Positions 12,101-23,752 of a stretch of DNA of 64,000 nucleotides are shown here, piece by piece (position 1 is the first letter of the stretch; every line of letters starts with the position of its first letter). The notes under the pieces were generated by a model. That model worked only from the letters and a program-made list of their open reading frames with translations. It had not been told where the DNA came from and did not search any database. This DNA comes from Parachlorella kessleri (lineage: Eukaryota; Chlorophyta; Trebouxiophyceae; Chlorellales; Chlorellaceae). The stretch covers positions 1 through 64,000 of the forward strand of contig BBXU01000146.1 in assembly GCA_001598975.1 (NCBI GenBank), read 5' to 3'. A program made the translations under genes and the position numbers.

Positions 12101-13770
12101 GAAGCAGGAGTGCCAGGGTGCGGGAATGGAGGGGGTCGCGGTTAGCAGCCGAGAGTGAGTCACGGGTGTTGAACATCCTAACGATGCGGCAGGCATGTAG
12201 AGGAAATGGCCCTACATCATTGCAGCCCTCTGCCTACCAGGTTGACAGGTACACACAGCAGCCTCCCAACCGCACCTGCTCTGCCCACGCCTGCGGTGGG
12301 ACGTGCACCACCCTTCAAATTTCCCGCCCTAGTCGCCAGGGGGGAAAAAAGTGCACCACCCTCACTCATGGGCCATGCAGAGTCGGACCGGCGGGAGCGG
12401 CGCCGCAAGCTGGGGCTTCCAGAGGAGTTGACAGAGGAGGAGAGGGAGGCGGAACGGCAGAAAGCGGCAGCCAAGGCGGCGGAGGAAGCCAAGCGGAAGC
12501 TTCCCGTGAAGCCCATAACAGGTATGCCTGCTCTTCCCGTGCCGGGGACGGGGTAGGCTTGCGGGGGGGGTGGTTGCCGAGGCCTGGCTGTTGCAAGGGG
12601 TGGGCAGGGACAGCAGGCGGAGCATGCCCTCGCCTCACCCTCACCTGTGTGTCTTTCTGAGGTAATGGTGGGCAGGGCAAGGAGTGGGGACGGGAGCACT
12701 AGGATGCACCCCCGCAAAGCAAGCCCCTTGGCACAACCCTCCGTCGCGTGTGGTGCTGCTCACTGGGTCTGCCACTGAACTCTACACGCGTTCCCTGACG
12801 CTTCATTGTGCGACCTTAACTATGGCCACGCTGTGCCCCTGGTGCAGCGGGCGAGCGCATGCGGGACAGGCTAGTAGCAGTAAAGAAGGGGCACCCGGGC
12901 GAGGACGAGCGTGTGAAGACCTGCTTCCAGACACTGATGAAGTTCTGCGCCAATGTGGCAACCAACCCTGGTGAGCTGGGTGATGCTGTGCACCTCCCAC
13001 CAAAGTGCAGCCGTTGCTGCAAGGTCTCTGACGTCGTATTGTTTCAAAGTGCTTTTGCCTGTGTTAGTCGTTCTGCAGAGTGTATCGCACCGGGGATTCC
13101 CAGGGGAAAACATTCGGTCAGATGGCAAGGAATTCCATGCCCAGGCTTCCCAGTGTGCTGGCATGGCTGTGCCCACCGTGTGTGCGCAGGGGAAGAGAAG
13201 TTCCGCAAGATCCGGCTGACCAACCCGGCCGTGCAGCAGCGGGTGGGCAGCATGCAGGGAGCGGTGGAGTTCTTGGAGCTGTGCGGGTTCCAGCGGGATA
13301 GCAGGTAACCCACCCAGCTCTGGGTAGGGCGGCAGCAAGCCGGCGTGTTGTAGGTACAGCCTTCTGGCTGGCCATGATGTGCAACTGGTCCTGGCCCCTG
13401 CCCATCTGTTGCAGGCAGACAGAAAGTTGCCAAGGCGGATTATGGCCCAGTCGTCGTTTTGGGGCTGCCATGGGGGCAATGGCATGCAGTTGCCTGGGGT
13501 TGTGGCTCTTTGAGCTCGTGTGCTACCATGGCATGCTGTGGTGCTGCGCATTGCGATGGACTGGTATGACTGAGGGCGGTCATCTTGGAAGAGTTGGGGC
13601 CAGGAGGCTGCCCGAGTCTAGGATGCTTCACATGATGCCCCGCTGCGATACTGTGCTGCAGCGGCGAGTGGCTGGAGCTGCCTGCGGACAAGGTGGACCG
13701 AGCCCTGCTGGACGTGGCGGGGGAGCAGCTGAACAGCGCGCTCAACAACCCCTTCTTTGGCAGGCTCTGA
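9125..13770 (+). CDS. Zinc finger / UBA / PUB domain protein
   Basis: Twelve exons: 9125-9212, 9324-9355, 9482-9583, 9871-9981, 10371-10435, 10722-10833, 11131-11261, 11867-11994, 12381-12521, 12848-12970, 13190-13304, 13662-13770; all phases match, 418 residues. Seen in order: two C2H2-type fingers (C9, C12, H25, H31 and C46, C49, H62, H68), a linker with many Glu/Asp, a UBA domain at about 113-155 ([15 protein letters not shown], then [11 protein letters not shown]), a long charged helix of Arg/Glu repeats (about 171-300), and a PUB domain from about 303 ([43 protein letters not shown]). UBA binds ubiquitin and PUB binds the C-terminal tail of the p97/CDC48 ATPase, so an adaptor role in ubiquitin-dependent CDC48 work is inferred. 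From memory the order matches an Arabidopsis UBA/PUB protein (At1g04850). There is no UBX domain. Confidence 0.88.
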
Positions 13771-13985
13771 CGGCATGCGCTGCTGGCTGGGCTGGGCTGG
13801 GTGGGTGGGTGGGAGGAGCCTTGAGAGGGGCTCAAGGGGGAGGCACTACAGACAGATGCAGGGCGCATGTGTCTGGTGGTGTGCTGGGGCGTGCACAGCG
13901 TAGCTCAAGCACGGTTGCATAGAAGCGAGGGGGCCACTCCGGTAGGGATGAGAACAGAGCATAACAGAGCGTATCACTGCACAGG

Positions 13986-13990
13986 TGTAA
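13986..13990 (+). terminator. TGTAA polyadenylation signal of the UBA/PUB gene
   Basis: TGTAA 216 bp after the stop codon, in the expected orientation. This is position-based support only. Confidence 0.35.
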
Positions 13991-14363
13991 ATTCCTAGGT
14001 ACCCTATGTTAGGATAAAGATGGGCCGCATAGGATCCAATGGCCTTCCACTGCTTGACAGCATGTGCAGAGGCAGTGCCATTTGACTGTCAGTGCCACGA
14101 ACTACATGGTCGCTGCAATCTCAACGCCTTAAGGCAGGCACCTGCAACCTGATTACCACCAGTGCGGGATAATTCCCTTCTCCAGACTCGCACCCAGCTG
14201 AGCACAGACAGCAGCCACTCAACAAGCCAATGACAGCTAGACTCCTAAGCTTCCCCTTCATCCATCAGGTTGTGCACCGACACCTTGACTGGCTACGGCA
14301 ACGTATCAAGGCAAGAACCCCACCAACCCTGCACGCCCGTGGGAGTCAGAAGTGGCTCTCAAC

Positions 14364-14368
14364 TTACA
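14364..14368 (-). terminator. TGTAA polyadenylation signal of P4H-1
   Basis: TTACA on the plus strand reads TGTAA on the minus strand, about 30 bp after the P4H-1 stop. Confidence 0.4.
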
Positions 14369-14396
14369 CACCCAGCCACAAGCGGCTGACAATGGC

Positions 14397-17300
14397 TTAG
14401 TAAAACTCTGCACTGCGGATCCACCGCGTCACGATCATCTTGGTCCCCTCCACAACTGGGCAACCGCTGTGGAGGGAGGCTGGGTCGGGGTCCACCTCCA
14501 GCACTGCTGAAGGGTCCTGCTTGTCAGGGAGGTCCTTGGGGGCATAGTCCCTGCAGATGCAGGCCAGTGAGTCATCCTAGTCTAGTCTAGTCATTGAGTC
14601 ATCCTGACAGACCAGATGTTATGGCATTGCTACGATGAGGAAAACCAGCGCTCAGCTGGCATGCCGTGCGGCTATGCAAGCTGTGCAAGAGATTCATTCG
14701 CACTGCCTGCCACCGTAGTGAATACCACCGCCCAGCTGTAGAAAAGAAGACAACAGCACTGCCCTCCCACGCTACATCCGTATTGCCGTGATGTACTGCA
14801 ACTGTTGTCAGGAAACTCACCAGAAGAACACCGCATCCCCCAGCTCGGGCCTAGCAGCTGCTGTCAGGAAACTCACCAGAAGAACACCGCATCCCCCGGC
14901 TCGGGCCTGACTTGCAGCACGCCGGCGCGGTCATCACAGTAGGAGGGAGCAGGCGCAGGCGCCCTGCCGCCACCAGATTCCTCGGCAGCAGCAAGGTACC
15001 GGGTCCGGCCGCCACCCATGGTAGGCCCCCAGACATGCATGTCCCAGATGTCGCCGCCTCCATAGTTGACCTCGATATCCCGTTCAGCCCACTCCACCTC
15101 CGCCTCATCTGCTGCGCCAACCGTGCCCCCCTTGGTGAAGGGGTTGGTGCTGCTTAAGAGGCCAGAGCGCTTGATTGCGGCAGCGGCCGTCTCTTTCTGG
15201 GTGCGAGTCAGCCGGCCTGCAGGGTTGCCTGGTGCCCCTGGCATGGTCAGCGACTGGGGCCTTGACTTGGGGAAGGCTGTGGCCCCACCCTTGGCAGGGG
15301 AGCGCAGGTATATAATAAAGGTGGCCAGCCTGCACCCAGGGCCACATTTGTGCATGCGGAATGCCAGTGAGAGGAGCCTAGAGATCCTCGCAGCTGTTGC
15401 TCGCTAGAACTCAGTGCGGACGAGCGCACTCCTTTCGGCTGAGCATTGTTGACCTTGCACGGCGGATGGTGGCTTGTTGGTGTTTGCCAAAAGCAGTCAG
15501 TACTGTATAGTTAGGACAAACCAGGTGGCAGCTCAGCCTGGGGTCGGTTGGAACAGTTGGGTATACCTGTCACCACATGTGATGCCCCCTGCGCCCGGCC
15601 CACACCCAGGCCCTTCAGCGCGCTTCAGGAAGCCCCTGTGATTGAACAGAAAGCAGGCGTGTTTCAACAGCCGCCGCTTGCCTGTCAGTCCAGTAAAGCT
15701 CTCAGCTTTGGATTTCTGCACATGCCCATCTGATGTGTTAATCTTCCTATAGCTGTCAATAGGTAAGGGAGGGAGATGATCAGCAGGATCCTGCCGGCAG
15801 CAGTACTGGCTAGGACCGCAAGTCCGCCTCATCTCATGCCCCGGCGGTAGTGCCACAGAGCAGCACACGCCCCGTTGCATACTTAGAGCTTTGCTGTTTA
15901 AGTCACCTTCATCACTTATGCCATCATTTGGCTGGGCATAGGGCACCTCGACGTATACGCATGCATGGCACACCGCATTGGGCTGCTATGCTGTTCAGGT
16001 GCCAGGTCTACTAGACTAGGTAGTACCACCTCCTTTTTCCTGTTCACCTGCAGGACTCTGTGCCCGCCACTCCCTTGACTTGGGCACAGGCGTCCACATG
16101 TGCATCATACTTTTGTCCGTTCTCGTACCGCAGAACATACATCGACTCTCCTGCACGTGCGGGGCAGGGCCTGGGTAGTTGTGGCGGTCCAAGGCATACT
16201 CCCTCCCTAGCTGGGCTGCTACGTGCAGGTTGGAGGGCGGAGCAGGTCGCTAGTGTGCTCAAGGCAGGTGGGGTGCCCTCGGATTCCTTTTGTGCACGAT
16301 ATGCAATTCTCTTCTGGGACCCCCGTTGCCAGTCCTCACTGCTTACCGAATCGCTCTGGGATGCCTATCAGCTGGTGAATGCGGTCCTGAATCTCGAGCA
16401 CCTGAAGTTGGTAATCATGGCCGGCTAATACCAGCCGTAGCATAGAGAGCTTCCTGCCAACGGGCTTGAGAGCTCTGCGTCTCTTCCCGGCTCTACAGCA
16501 GCCTAGAAGCTAGTTCCTGGCAACCCAGAGTCAAAATCCCAGGCAGCCCAGAAGCAAGTTTCAGGGCAGCAGAGCGGGTAAAGGCACCCCAGCTGGCTGC
16601 CTTTGCTGTCCCCGACCGAGCACCAGGGTGGTAGCAGGCGACCGGTTGGGGCCCACCAACCTTGGCGTCCCGCTTGCGCCCTGTAAGCCAGGCGCCGTAG
16701 CTGGTGCGGATGTCCTGCCTGGACTCCTGGTCAGACACCACCTCGGACCGGGCCAGGTCGCCTGCAGCAGGGGTGCTGGGCGACCAGACTTATGTTTGCT
16801 TGGAAAAATTTGATGAGTGGCCAGCAGGGTCGCTGGGAAGCATGCGGTTTGGTGGAGCCCAACATAACCAGGGCTGTAATTCGAGGCGTGTAGCTGTAAC
16901 GGTGGTGCTTTGCAGCAGCAGCAGGGCTACAGCAAGTGACCCAGGCTCCCATCCCCCCAGATTGACGCCTTAAGTTTGACTAGTATCAGGCACCAGCACT
17001 AGACTGGGCAACCCATTGCCCGCCACCTCTGCCAACTACCCTGTGCAACCCGAGCTGTTACTGTCAAGCACAATGCGCATGGCGCGGCACGTGATAGGCA
17101 CCCTTATCAGGTTTGAAACCCCACAGTCAGCTACCTGCGAGCCAGCCAGCCAGCCACCCGCCCACCCACCCACCCACGAAATTGCACGGGGCTCACCTTG
17201 CGCCAGGCCAACCAGGTGCTCCACCTCCTGCCCCGACAGGAAGCCTCTGACAAGCACCAGCCGTGGAGAGTGGGTGGAGACGAGTGTGGCATTAGGGTGT

Positions 17301-18192
17301 GCCAGGGCCCGGTCGAAGATCCCACGCGTCAGCTGCCAACCGCCATGCAGCTGCTGGTGGTCCAGCTGAGGTCCCAAACTCGAGAACCGCGGGTCCCCAA
17401 CCATGCCCGCCTGCCGCACTGGGCCGGCAGAGACGTCGCCAGGCTTTCTGCTGGTGCGATTCAGGCTAGGAACAGGGCTGGCCAAGGCAAGATGGCTGCT
17501 TTCAGCGGTACCGGGTACCGGCTTTCGAAGGGTTGCCTTGGGTGGGGGTGGGAGGGCGGTGGGGGGCAGCGTGACCGCCTCACGCCAGCGCATGCGCTGG
17601 GCTACACGCGGATGCAGGTGGTCGCTGACACCTACAAGCCCAAAGGAGGCGCCTTCAGGGATTGTGTAGCATGCGCCATGTCCATGCAGCCTTTTACTGG
17701 CCCATGCAAGGTCATCTTTTCCACAAGACATGCACACAGACGTATAACCTCCCCCCTCAGTAGGGCGTGGGAGAAGATGGGGCATATACAATACATACGT
17801 CTTCAGGTTTCTGTAACCCTATAAAGGCAGGCTCTCCCTCAGTCGCTCTTGAGGGCTTTGCACCAGAGAAATTGCACTGGTATAAGCCCCACAGCCATAC
17901 CCAACTTACCGGTTGGCTTGCCACCGGGTAACCTTGGCAGCTGTGTCCTTGCATGGTCGACCACCCAGCCTGCCAACGGCTCAGCTTCCTCAGCTGCCAC
18001 CTCAGTGGAGAAGGGGCTGTTTGACCTCCTCCAGTGGTCGAAGAGGGATAGCCTGCTGGCTAGGTAGACAGACAGCAGGATGCAGGACGCCAGCAGCGCC
18101 AAAAAGGCTGGGGTTCGGGTGAATGTGCGCCCCAAGAAGCGGGCAGGCCTGGGAGTGCCCAGGGGAGAAGTCGGGTGGGGCAGAGGCATCAT
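14397..18192 (-). CDS. Prolyl 4-hydroxylase 1, membrane-anchored
   Basis: Seven exons: 17910-18192, 17197-17418, 16661-16761, 16347-16401, 16048-16150, 14877-15329, 14397-14550; phases agree, 456 residues. It has one N-terminal membrane segment (29-47), as in plant and algal type II P4Hs of the ER/Golgi, which hydroxylate proline in hydroxyproline-rich wall glycoproteins using 2-oxoglutarate, O2 and Fe(II). Visible motifs: RGFLSGQEVEHL, RTSYGAWL, YVLRYENGQKYDAHVD with Fe ligands H238 and D240, ATFIIYL, GGATAFP, GDAVFFW, and the distal SLHSGCPVVEGTK with H433 and 2-oxoglutarate-binding K443. About 100 extra residues sit between the GGATAFP strand and the GDAVFFW strand, where family members usually have 20-30. 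A copy of the end of the sixth exon, donor included, is repeated in the following intron. Head to head with P4H-2. Confidence 0.9.
14806..14908. repeat. Tandem duplication of an exon end and its splice donor
   Basis: Two 47-bp copies, 14806-14852 and 14862-14908, offset by 56 bp and differing by one base as read. On the minus strand each covers the last ~31 bases of the P4H-1 GDAVFFW exon, the donor and the first intron bases. Exon usage assumes the 14877 donor. Confidence 0.85.
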
Positions 18193-18463
18193 TGGCTAAG
18201 CAAGTCAGCATAAGTGAGAGGTGCTGAACAAAACCACCAAGTCAGCTTGTAGCCATTATATAGGGGGGTAGCCCATCTGCGGATTTGATCAGAACACGGC
18301 ATGGGACAGTGTCTTGGAAATGCCCATGCAGGATACCGGTATCCTGGATACCATCTTGCTGGCCTGAGTGCCGATCGGAGCATGGATTGGAGGCCTTCCA
18401 TATGAAAATATTGCTGCTATGTCGCGGCCCCATGACGTGATGCCTGTATAGAACCAACCAAAA
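18193..18463. promoter_or_regulatory. Bidirectional promoter between the two P4H genes
   Basis: Only 271 bp separate the two start codons. A minus-strand TATATAA lies at 18256-18263, about 65 bp upstream of the P4H-1 start. A perfect 18-bp palindrome (18329-18346) lies near the middle. The short span and opposite orientation suggest co-regulation, which is inferred. Confidence 0.6.
18329..18346. promoter_or_regulatory. Perfect 18-bp palindrome, possible operator-type site
   Basis: CAGGATACCGGTATCCTG is its own reverse complement. It stands in the divergent P4H promoter, 136 bp from the P4H-1 ATG and 117 bp from the P4H-2 ATG. A symmetric site can serve a dimeric regulator in both directions; no factor is known to me. 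Confidence 0.45.
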
Positions 18464-21452
18464 ATGTCCGCTCTTCGTGGCGATGACCTGGGGCTCCCCA
18501 GATACAATGGTGACAACTACAGCAAGACGTGGAAGCCCAAGGGGCACCGGCAGGGCTGGACTTGGGAGTCAGGAAAGCCTGCACGCCTGCTAGTACTGGT
18601 TCTAGCGTTGGCCGGCCTGGTCTTTACCTTCACCAGCACACGATCAGGACCGTCGGGAAAGGACAACAGCCAAGGGCCTGGGGCACCCAGCCGTCACTTA
18701 CAGCAGCAAGCCGGGCAGGTGGTGCCTGGCAGCGGCAGGAGCAGCAGCAGCAGCAGCAAGAGGCAGCTGGGTTTCAACCCATTGCTTCACCGTATGTACA
18801 GCGAGCTTCCACCTTTGCGGGAGGCAAGCTCGTCGGTCATAACGGTGAGCACGTAAATGCTTGGCTGGAAGACCCGGCACTCTTACAGTGTTGCAGTGAG
18901 TTTTGGGAGGTAGTGCTGCTACTGTATTGCTACTGCTTTAACAGGCACGCATAGATATTGGGCCGGGGGCCACCTCTGAGCAGGTGCCGGAGCTCCCTTC
19001 CTGCAGGGGAGCTGGCAGCTCAACAAGGCCATCTATGACTATGCAGCCGGCCATCCAGCAGCGGAGGTCCTGTCCTGGGACAAGCCGAGAGTGGTGTTGT
19101 TTCGGTGAGCTAGCCAACATATACGCCGTCATCACGCCGTGTATGGGGCTGCAGCCAGCTGGGATGTAGGCGAGGCACGTGGAGTGCCGCTCATAAACAC
19201 AACCCAAAGCCTGCTGGACGATCCAGCAACAGGAGCATTTGTGAGAGGCTTCGCTACTGAGGCAAAGCTCCCGGGTCGACGGCCGTCAATACAACACATG
19301 CCTTGCAGGTCTTTCCTGAGCCCGGAAGAGGTGCAGCACCTCATAGCTATAGCTACACCGCACATGCAGCGATCAGAGGTCTTGAAGACGGTGGGCGCCG
19401 ATGGCACCGCCGTGGACGACTCTAGGACGTCTTCTGGGGCTTGGGCTCCAACGGATGATGTGGTGGGTGTGGGGGGCCGGCTGGGGAGCATGCAGCACCG
19501 AGTGCCTCAGCAACTTTGAGGGTCAGGCTCTGCGTTTAAGAATGGGGATCTGCAGCACCCATGTCATCTTATATTGCTTTGCAAGTCAGGTACCAGGGGG
19601 GCGTGATGCTAGCATCGCCAAGGGGTTTGTGTGATTTAGCAGGGCGTGTGTCACTCCTGCATGTGTTGACCCAGCCTCTGTAGTGCCGTCCAGCAGGTCA
19701 AGCGGATAAACGCGCGGATACACCGGCTGGTAGCGGTGCCGGAGCAGTTTGGGGAGGGGCTCTATGTCCTGAGGTACCAGCAGAAACAGCAATACCTAGC
19801 GTAAGTGATGCCCAGGCTGCAGTAGCTGCTGTGGCTCACTGTGTATGGTTCTGAGGGCTTTCGTATGGGATGCAGCGGCCCTTCATATGTGTTGTATGTG
19901 TTCTGCTGCAATTCTACACCTGTCCTGCCAGGGTTTACATCCCTTTGCATCGGCGGCTGGCCGTTTCTTGCGGGCATTTCCACGGCACTCAATTTAGAAC
20001 TCCCCTGTCAGGTTGGGAGGCACGCAGGCCTGCAAAACCGCCTTTCGCACGGTCACGGAAGCCGCCGCCCAGGAATGGCATCCCTTTTGGTGTGTGCGCA
20101 GGCATAACGACCACTGCATGCCCACAGGCAAGGGGCTGCCAGACGCCGCCTGTGCCGAGTTTCTTACGCGGGCGGGCGGGCCGGAGTGTGGCCGCGGAGG
20201 AGGTGGCCCCACCTGTGGTGACCGCGTCCTGACCTTCATCCTTAGCTTGAAGTGAGTCAGCGCAGCTCCTGGTCCAGCAATCCGGGGCATTGCTGCCTCC
20301 TCGTGCCACAGCGTTTGCCCCTGTGCACCGGAACAGTGCCATTCTGCTGTATTTTAATGCTTGCTTGGATGACCTGCTGTTTGGCAGCCTCCAGAGCCAG
20401 CCACAGGACACGATGCAGGCGTTACCGAGTTTAATGTATGAGACTGTATGAGACGCTGTGCCTGTCTGTCGCAGGAGTCCTTCGCAAGGAGGTGAAACGG
20501 TGTTTCCAGACGCGGCGCTGACGAAGAAGCGGCTAGCAGCGGCAGGCAAGCAGCCGGAAGCCATCACCAGCAGCAGTGGCCATGCCTGGTATTGCCAGGA
20601 GTCGGAGGTGCTGGGAGCCAGCCTGGGCACGGGAGATGCCATCATGTTCTGGTGAGAGCTGGGCCTCAAACCTGCCCTGGTGCGTGGGGCTGCAGTGCAT
20701 ATGTATGCTGCAAGAGTCGGGACAGTACTGCGCAGGAGCTTCTCGCAGCAGTTTTCTGGAGGACCTTGGGTGCATGGGCATGGTTTGAAGTACACTGTTA
20801 GGAGGTAGGCTTTGCGGGCAGGGTGGCGGGTGCCTGCAGGTTGTGGCACGCGTGGAGTGTGAGATGGTAGCTGAGTGTCGGCATGGAGTGACACAGTGCA
20901 CGAGGCGCCTGCTGGCCTGGCTTGCAGAGAAGCCCTCCCTGCCCTTGGCTCTGGATTCCTAGTAAGCGAAGCTGCTGTGTATGTGCCATGCAGGGACTAC
21001 GTGCCCGGCCGAGGCAAGGGTGTGGGGTCATACGCGAACGAAACAGCACAGCCGCAGGCGCAGCCCATCTTTGAAGCCCTGCACAGCGGGTGTCCAGTTC
21101 TGGAGGTGAGGCAGCAGAAATCTTTGCCCTGCGTGTGACCAGTTGCATGCTGGAACCCTTCGTGGTGCACTACATCCCTGCTTGTGGTAGCTTGACCACC
21201 ACACAAGTGGCGTGCTCGCTCAGCTAGGTCTCCTGCAGGCCTAGCAACCTCCCGCCGTGCTGCTGCCCTACTGTCATGCGCACCCCCTTAAAGTATGAGG
21301 CCGCCCTCACCAGGCGGCCCAGGATACCAAGGTGGGTACGGGTGGTGTTGGTGCAGGGCGAGAAGTGGATCGCGACCAGGTGGATGCGATCCACCGGGAT
21401 GGACTACCCCTACCACCAGGGCCGGCGGCACAGCCAAGTGCATGCACAGTGA
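18464..21452 (+). CDS. Prolyl 4-hydroxylase 2, membrane-anchored
   Basis: Eight exons: 18464-18844, 19007-19104, 19309-19462, 19697-19800, 20102-20251, 20475-20651, 20994-21105, 21357-21452; phases agree, 423 residues. The fourth exon could start 3 bp earlier. It has one membrane segment (41-57) followed by a Ser-rich stem, so a type II ER/Golgi enzyme. Catalytic motifs: RSFLSPEEVQHLI, SRTSSGAW, LYVLRYQQKQQYLAHND with Fe ligands H247 and D249, LTFILSL, GGETVFP, GDAIMFW, and LHSGCPVLEGEKW with H385 and K395. It differs from P4H-1 by a Cys/Gly-rich insert after the HxD motif and a shorter insert before GDAIMFW. It probably acts on wall hydroxyproline-rich proteins like its divergent neighbour; the two are paralogues with different intron positions in part. 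Confidence 0.9.
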
Positions 21453-22190
21453 TGTGTTTGCTCGCGGCGTCTCAGGGTGTGACACATGGAGGTGCTCAGG
21501 CTGAAGTGGCATGCGCTAGCAGATGTTTGGAAGCAGGGACATTGGTCATGCGGGGCCGTCCCTTGCACAAACCCAACCGCTGGAGAGTGTTTCCAAGTGT
21601 TTTTGGACTCTCAATATTGACACCAGTTTTCAACTACCAATCGTGCCGAGTTGCTGAATACGTGTCAAGTTCTAAGATATTGCTTGTCCTATTACTGCAT
21701 TTAAGATGGAAATGTATGTGACAGAAGGGGTGAGACAGCAGTGTGGCGGGTGCCAGCTGCGGCAAAAAGCAGGCAGAATTACTGCATTTGCTCAATGTCG
21801 AGGCCGGCCAGTATGAATGCCACAAATGCTGGTGTAGAGCTTATCACTTCTTCTGTGCCACGGCCATGCCGTGGGAGTAAGCATTGAAACCTGCCATGCC
21901 ACCGTGCCTGACTTGCTTACAGACTGACACGTGCACACAGCAAAACCACTTGACTGCGATGCCAGAATCAAAAACAATTACACTGGTAGTAAATTTTCTA
22001 TCTCGGTTTCCAGAGCAGGCTGCTAGTGCCGCTGGCTGCATGAGTCCTGCGCCGCTGCCAGCCCGGTCGGATACCGGCTGTCAGCAGCATGCTGCCATGG
22101 GGCTGATGAGGGTGCCCCTGCATGGTTGCGTCCCTGACCGACCCTCTCTGCCTAACTAGACCCCAAGGAGGGGTGCACAACGATGCGCGC
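21453..22190. other. Convergent intergenic region
   Basis: 3' flanks of P4H-2 (+) and psaG (-). It contains a minus-strand TGTAA at 21978-21982. No coding or structural element was recognised. Confidence 0.45.
21978..21982 (-). terminator. TGTAA polyadenylation signal of psaG
   Basis: TTACA on the plus strand, 209 bp after the psaG stop on the minus strand. Confidence 0.35.
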
Positions 22191-23752
22191 TCAGAAGGGT
22201 GTGCGGTCGACGCCAGCAGCGCTGAGGCTGTTGGTGGCCAGCAGGTAGAAGGCAGCAGCATGGCCTGCAGTGGACACACAGCCAAGGCCATGTCCATGGT
22301 AGCACCAGTCTAGGTAAACAGTGCAGTAGCAGAGCCAGTGTAGTAGCAGAGCCAAGGCCTGATCAGGCTACACCGAGCCACTCCAGAATGCAATGCACGC
22401 GCCAGATGGGTCGTGTAGTCATGTAAGTAGCCAAGCTGCCTCAGGAACAGATCTTCACGGTGCTTGCTGGGCCGTCAGCATCCACCCCGGGATCCCAGGA
22501 TACCAGTCCAGATGCATGCCCCAGGTAGCCACAGCATACGCAGTCAGCAAGAAGTATCATCTCCGTACGCAGCACGAGGGTCCTAGGCAACCCCCTCGCT
22601 CCCACAGACGGCGCTAGCCCATCAACTAAAAGTCTTACCCAGTGCGCCCCAGGCAAGGACATCAATGATGGTGAAGCCAGCAGGGTCGTTGGACTGCACA
22701 AATGGCCATCAAGATGCTCGCATCAAGATGCTGTCAGGCCTTGACCAACTCAACACAACATACACCCCTACACTTGCTCGCATACAACACAAACGGATGC
22801 AGCTCAAAATGAGTCCTTGCCGGCTCCATGCAGCAAGGCTGTGGCTGTTACTGTCTGGTCATCCAATTTGTATCCTGCCAAGGCATCCCTATAACCATTT
22901 TCCCACCTAGAACCAAACATGGCCCTGCAAATTGTCTTCAGGTTGGCTTTGAATACTGGTTTTAAACAGTGCGACTAGATGGAAGGAGGCTACCTGCCCT
23001 TGACACCTCCCTGCCAGCCAGTCTAGGCCTCAACCCCTTCTGGAATCCCCAGCCGGCCCTGCCTTCTTACCTTGGCAGCAAAGCTGACCTCCGCGGACCT
23101 CTTGTCGCCAGCGTCCACGTGGGTCACGCCGTTCTGCAAGTACGCTTAGTCAACATCACAGCGCAGCCCGGGTAGCAAGGAGGTTTTGCATGACGCGACG
23201 TGCTGTCACCACCGGGTGGCCAGGGCACAGCAGACAAATAACCCCTGGCTGACCCCAGATCTCACACCCTGCTGCTGACCCCCAATAGAGACCTTTAAGC
23301 GCCGCGCCGCAGGTATGCCAGGAAGGCAGGCTGCCAGCACCACCAACCTGCTTGGGCAGGCCAGCCTTGGCAAGGTATGCGCGGTGCACAGGCAGCAGGC
23401 TCCTGCAGGCAACAGACACAACTGTTGCAACCAGGCCGGCACCCTGGTCCTCGTCAGCTGATCTCCAGAGCACTCCCACCCCCTACCTGCCCAAAATCAG
23501 GGCGCCAATGGTGGAACCTGCGGCACCACAAGCAAGGGTTGGTAAGGTGATGAAATAAAAACAAAGCGTCAAGACTTGGAATGTCCAGGCTTTTAGCCGA
23601 CAGGAGAACGCACCGCCCACAATCAGGTTAACGTCGCTGATGGCCTTTGTGACGGTCCTGGTGCGAGCAACAGCCCTAACGCCGGTCTGCTTCTGCACCT
23701 TGGCAACCAGGCCGTTGCGCTGAGACAGGGAGGACATCATTGCCACGGCCAT
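22191..23752 (-). CDS. psaG: Photosystem I reaction centre subunit V (PsaG), nuclear-encoded precursor
   Basis: Six exons: 23614-23752, 23487-23517, 23348-23402, 23071-23133, 22639-22693, 22191-22264; phases agree, 138 residues. The first ~40 residues form a basic, Ser/Thr/Ala-rich transit peptide. Two hydrophobic helices follow (NLIVGGSTIGALILGR, and [19 protein letters not shown]). Between them is the stromal loop with GLPKQNGVTHVDAGD, and before helix 2 the signature [20 protein letters not shown]. These loop motifs favour PsaG over its paralogue PsaK. The protein sits at the edge of the photosystem I core and helps bind LHCI. The early exons are very short (31 and 55 bp). Confidence 0.92.

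Larger units (their letters stand above)
13771..14396. other. Convergent intergenic region
   Basis: Shared 3' flank of the UBA/PUB gene (+) and prolyl 4-hydroxylase 1 (-). Both TGTAA signals lie inside it. No coding potential was recognised. Confidence 0.5.

Noticed and set aside
14573..14610. Short TAGTC-type tandem repeat considered as a mobile-element end
   Set aside because: Only a few units within a P4H-1 intron, with no inverted repeats or coding element around it.
17036..17791. Minus-strand frame of 251 codons as one exon
   Set aside because: Only 17197-17418 is coding, as an exon of P4H-1; the frame continues through intron by chance.
19989..20894. Long minus-strand open frame (301 codons)
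   Set aside because: Antisense to three P4H-2 exons whose splice phases and catalytic motifs are clear.
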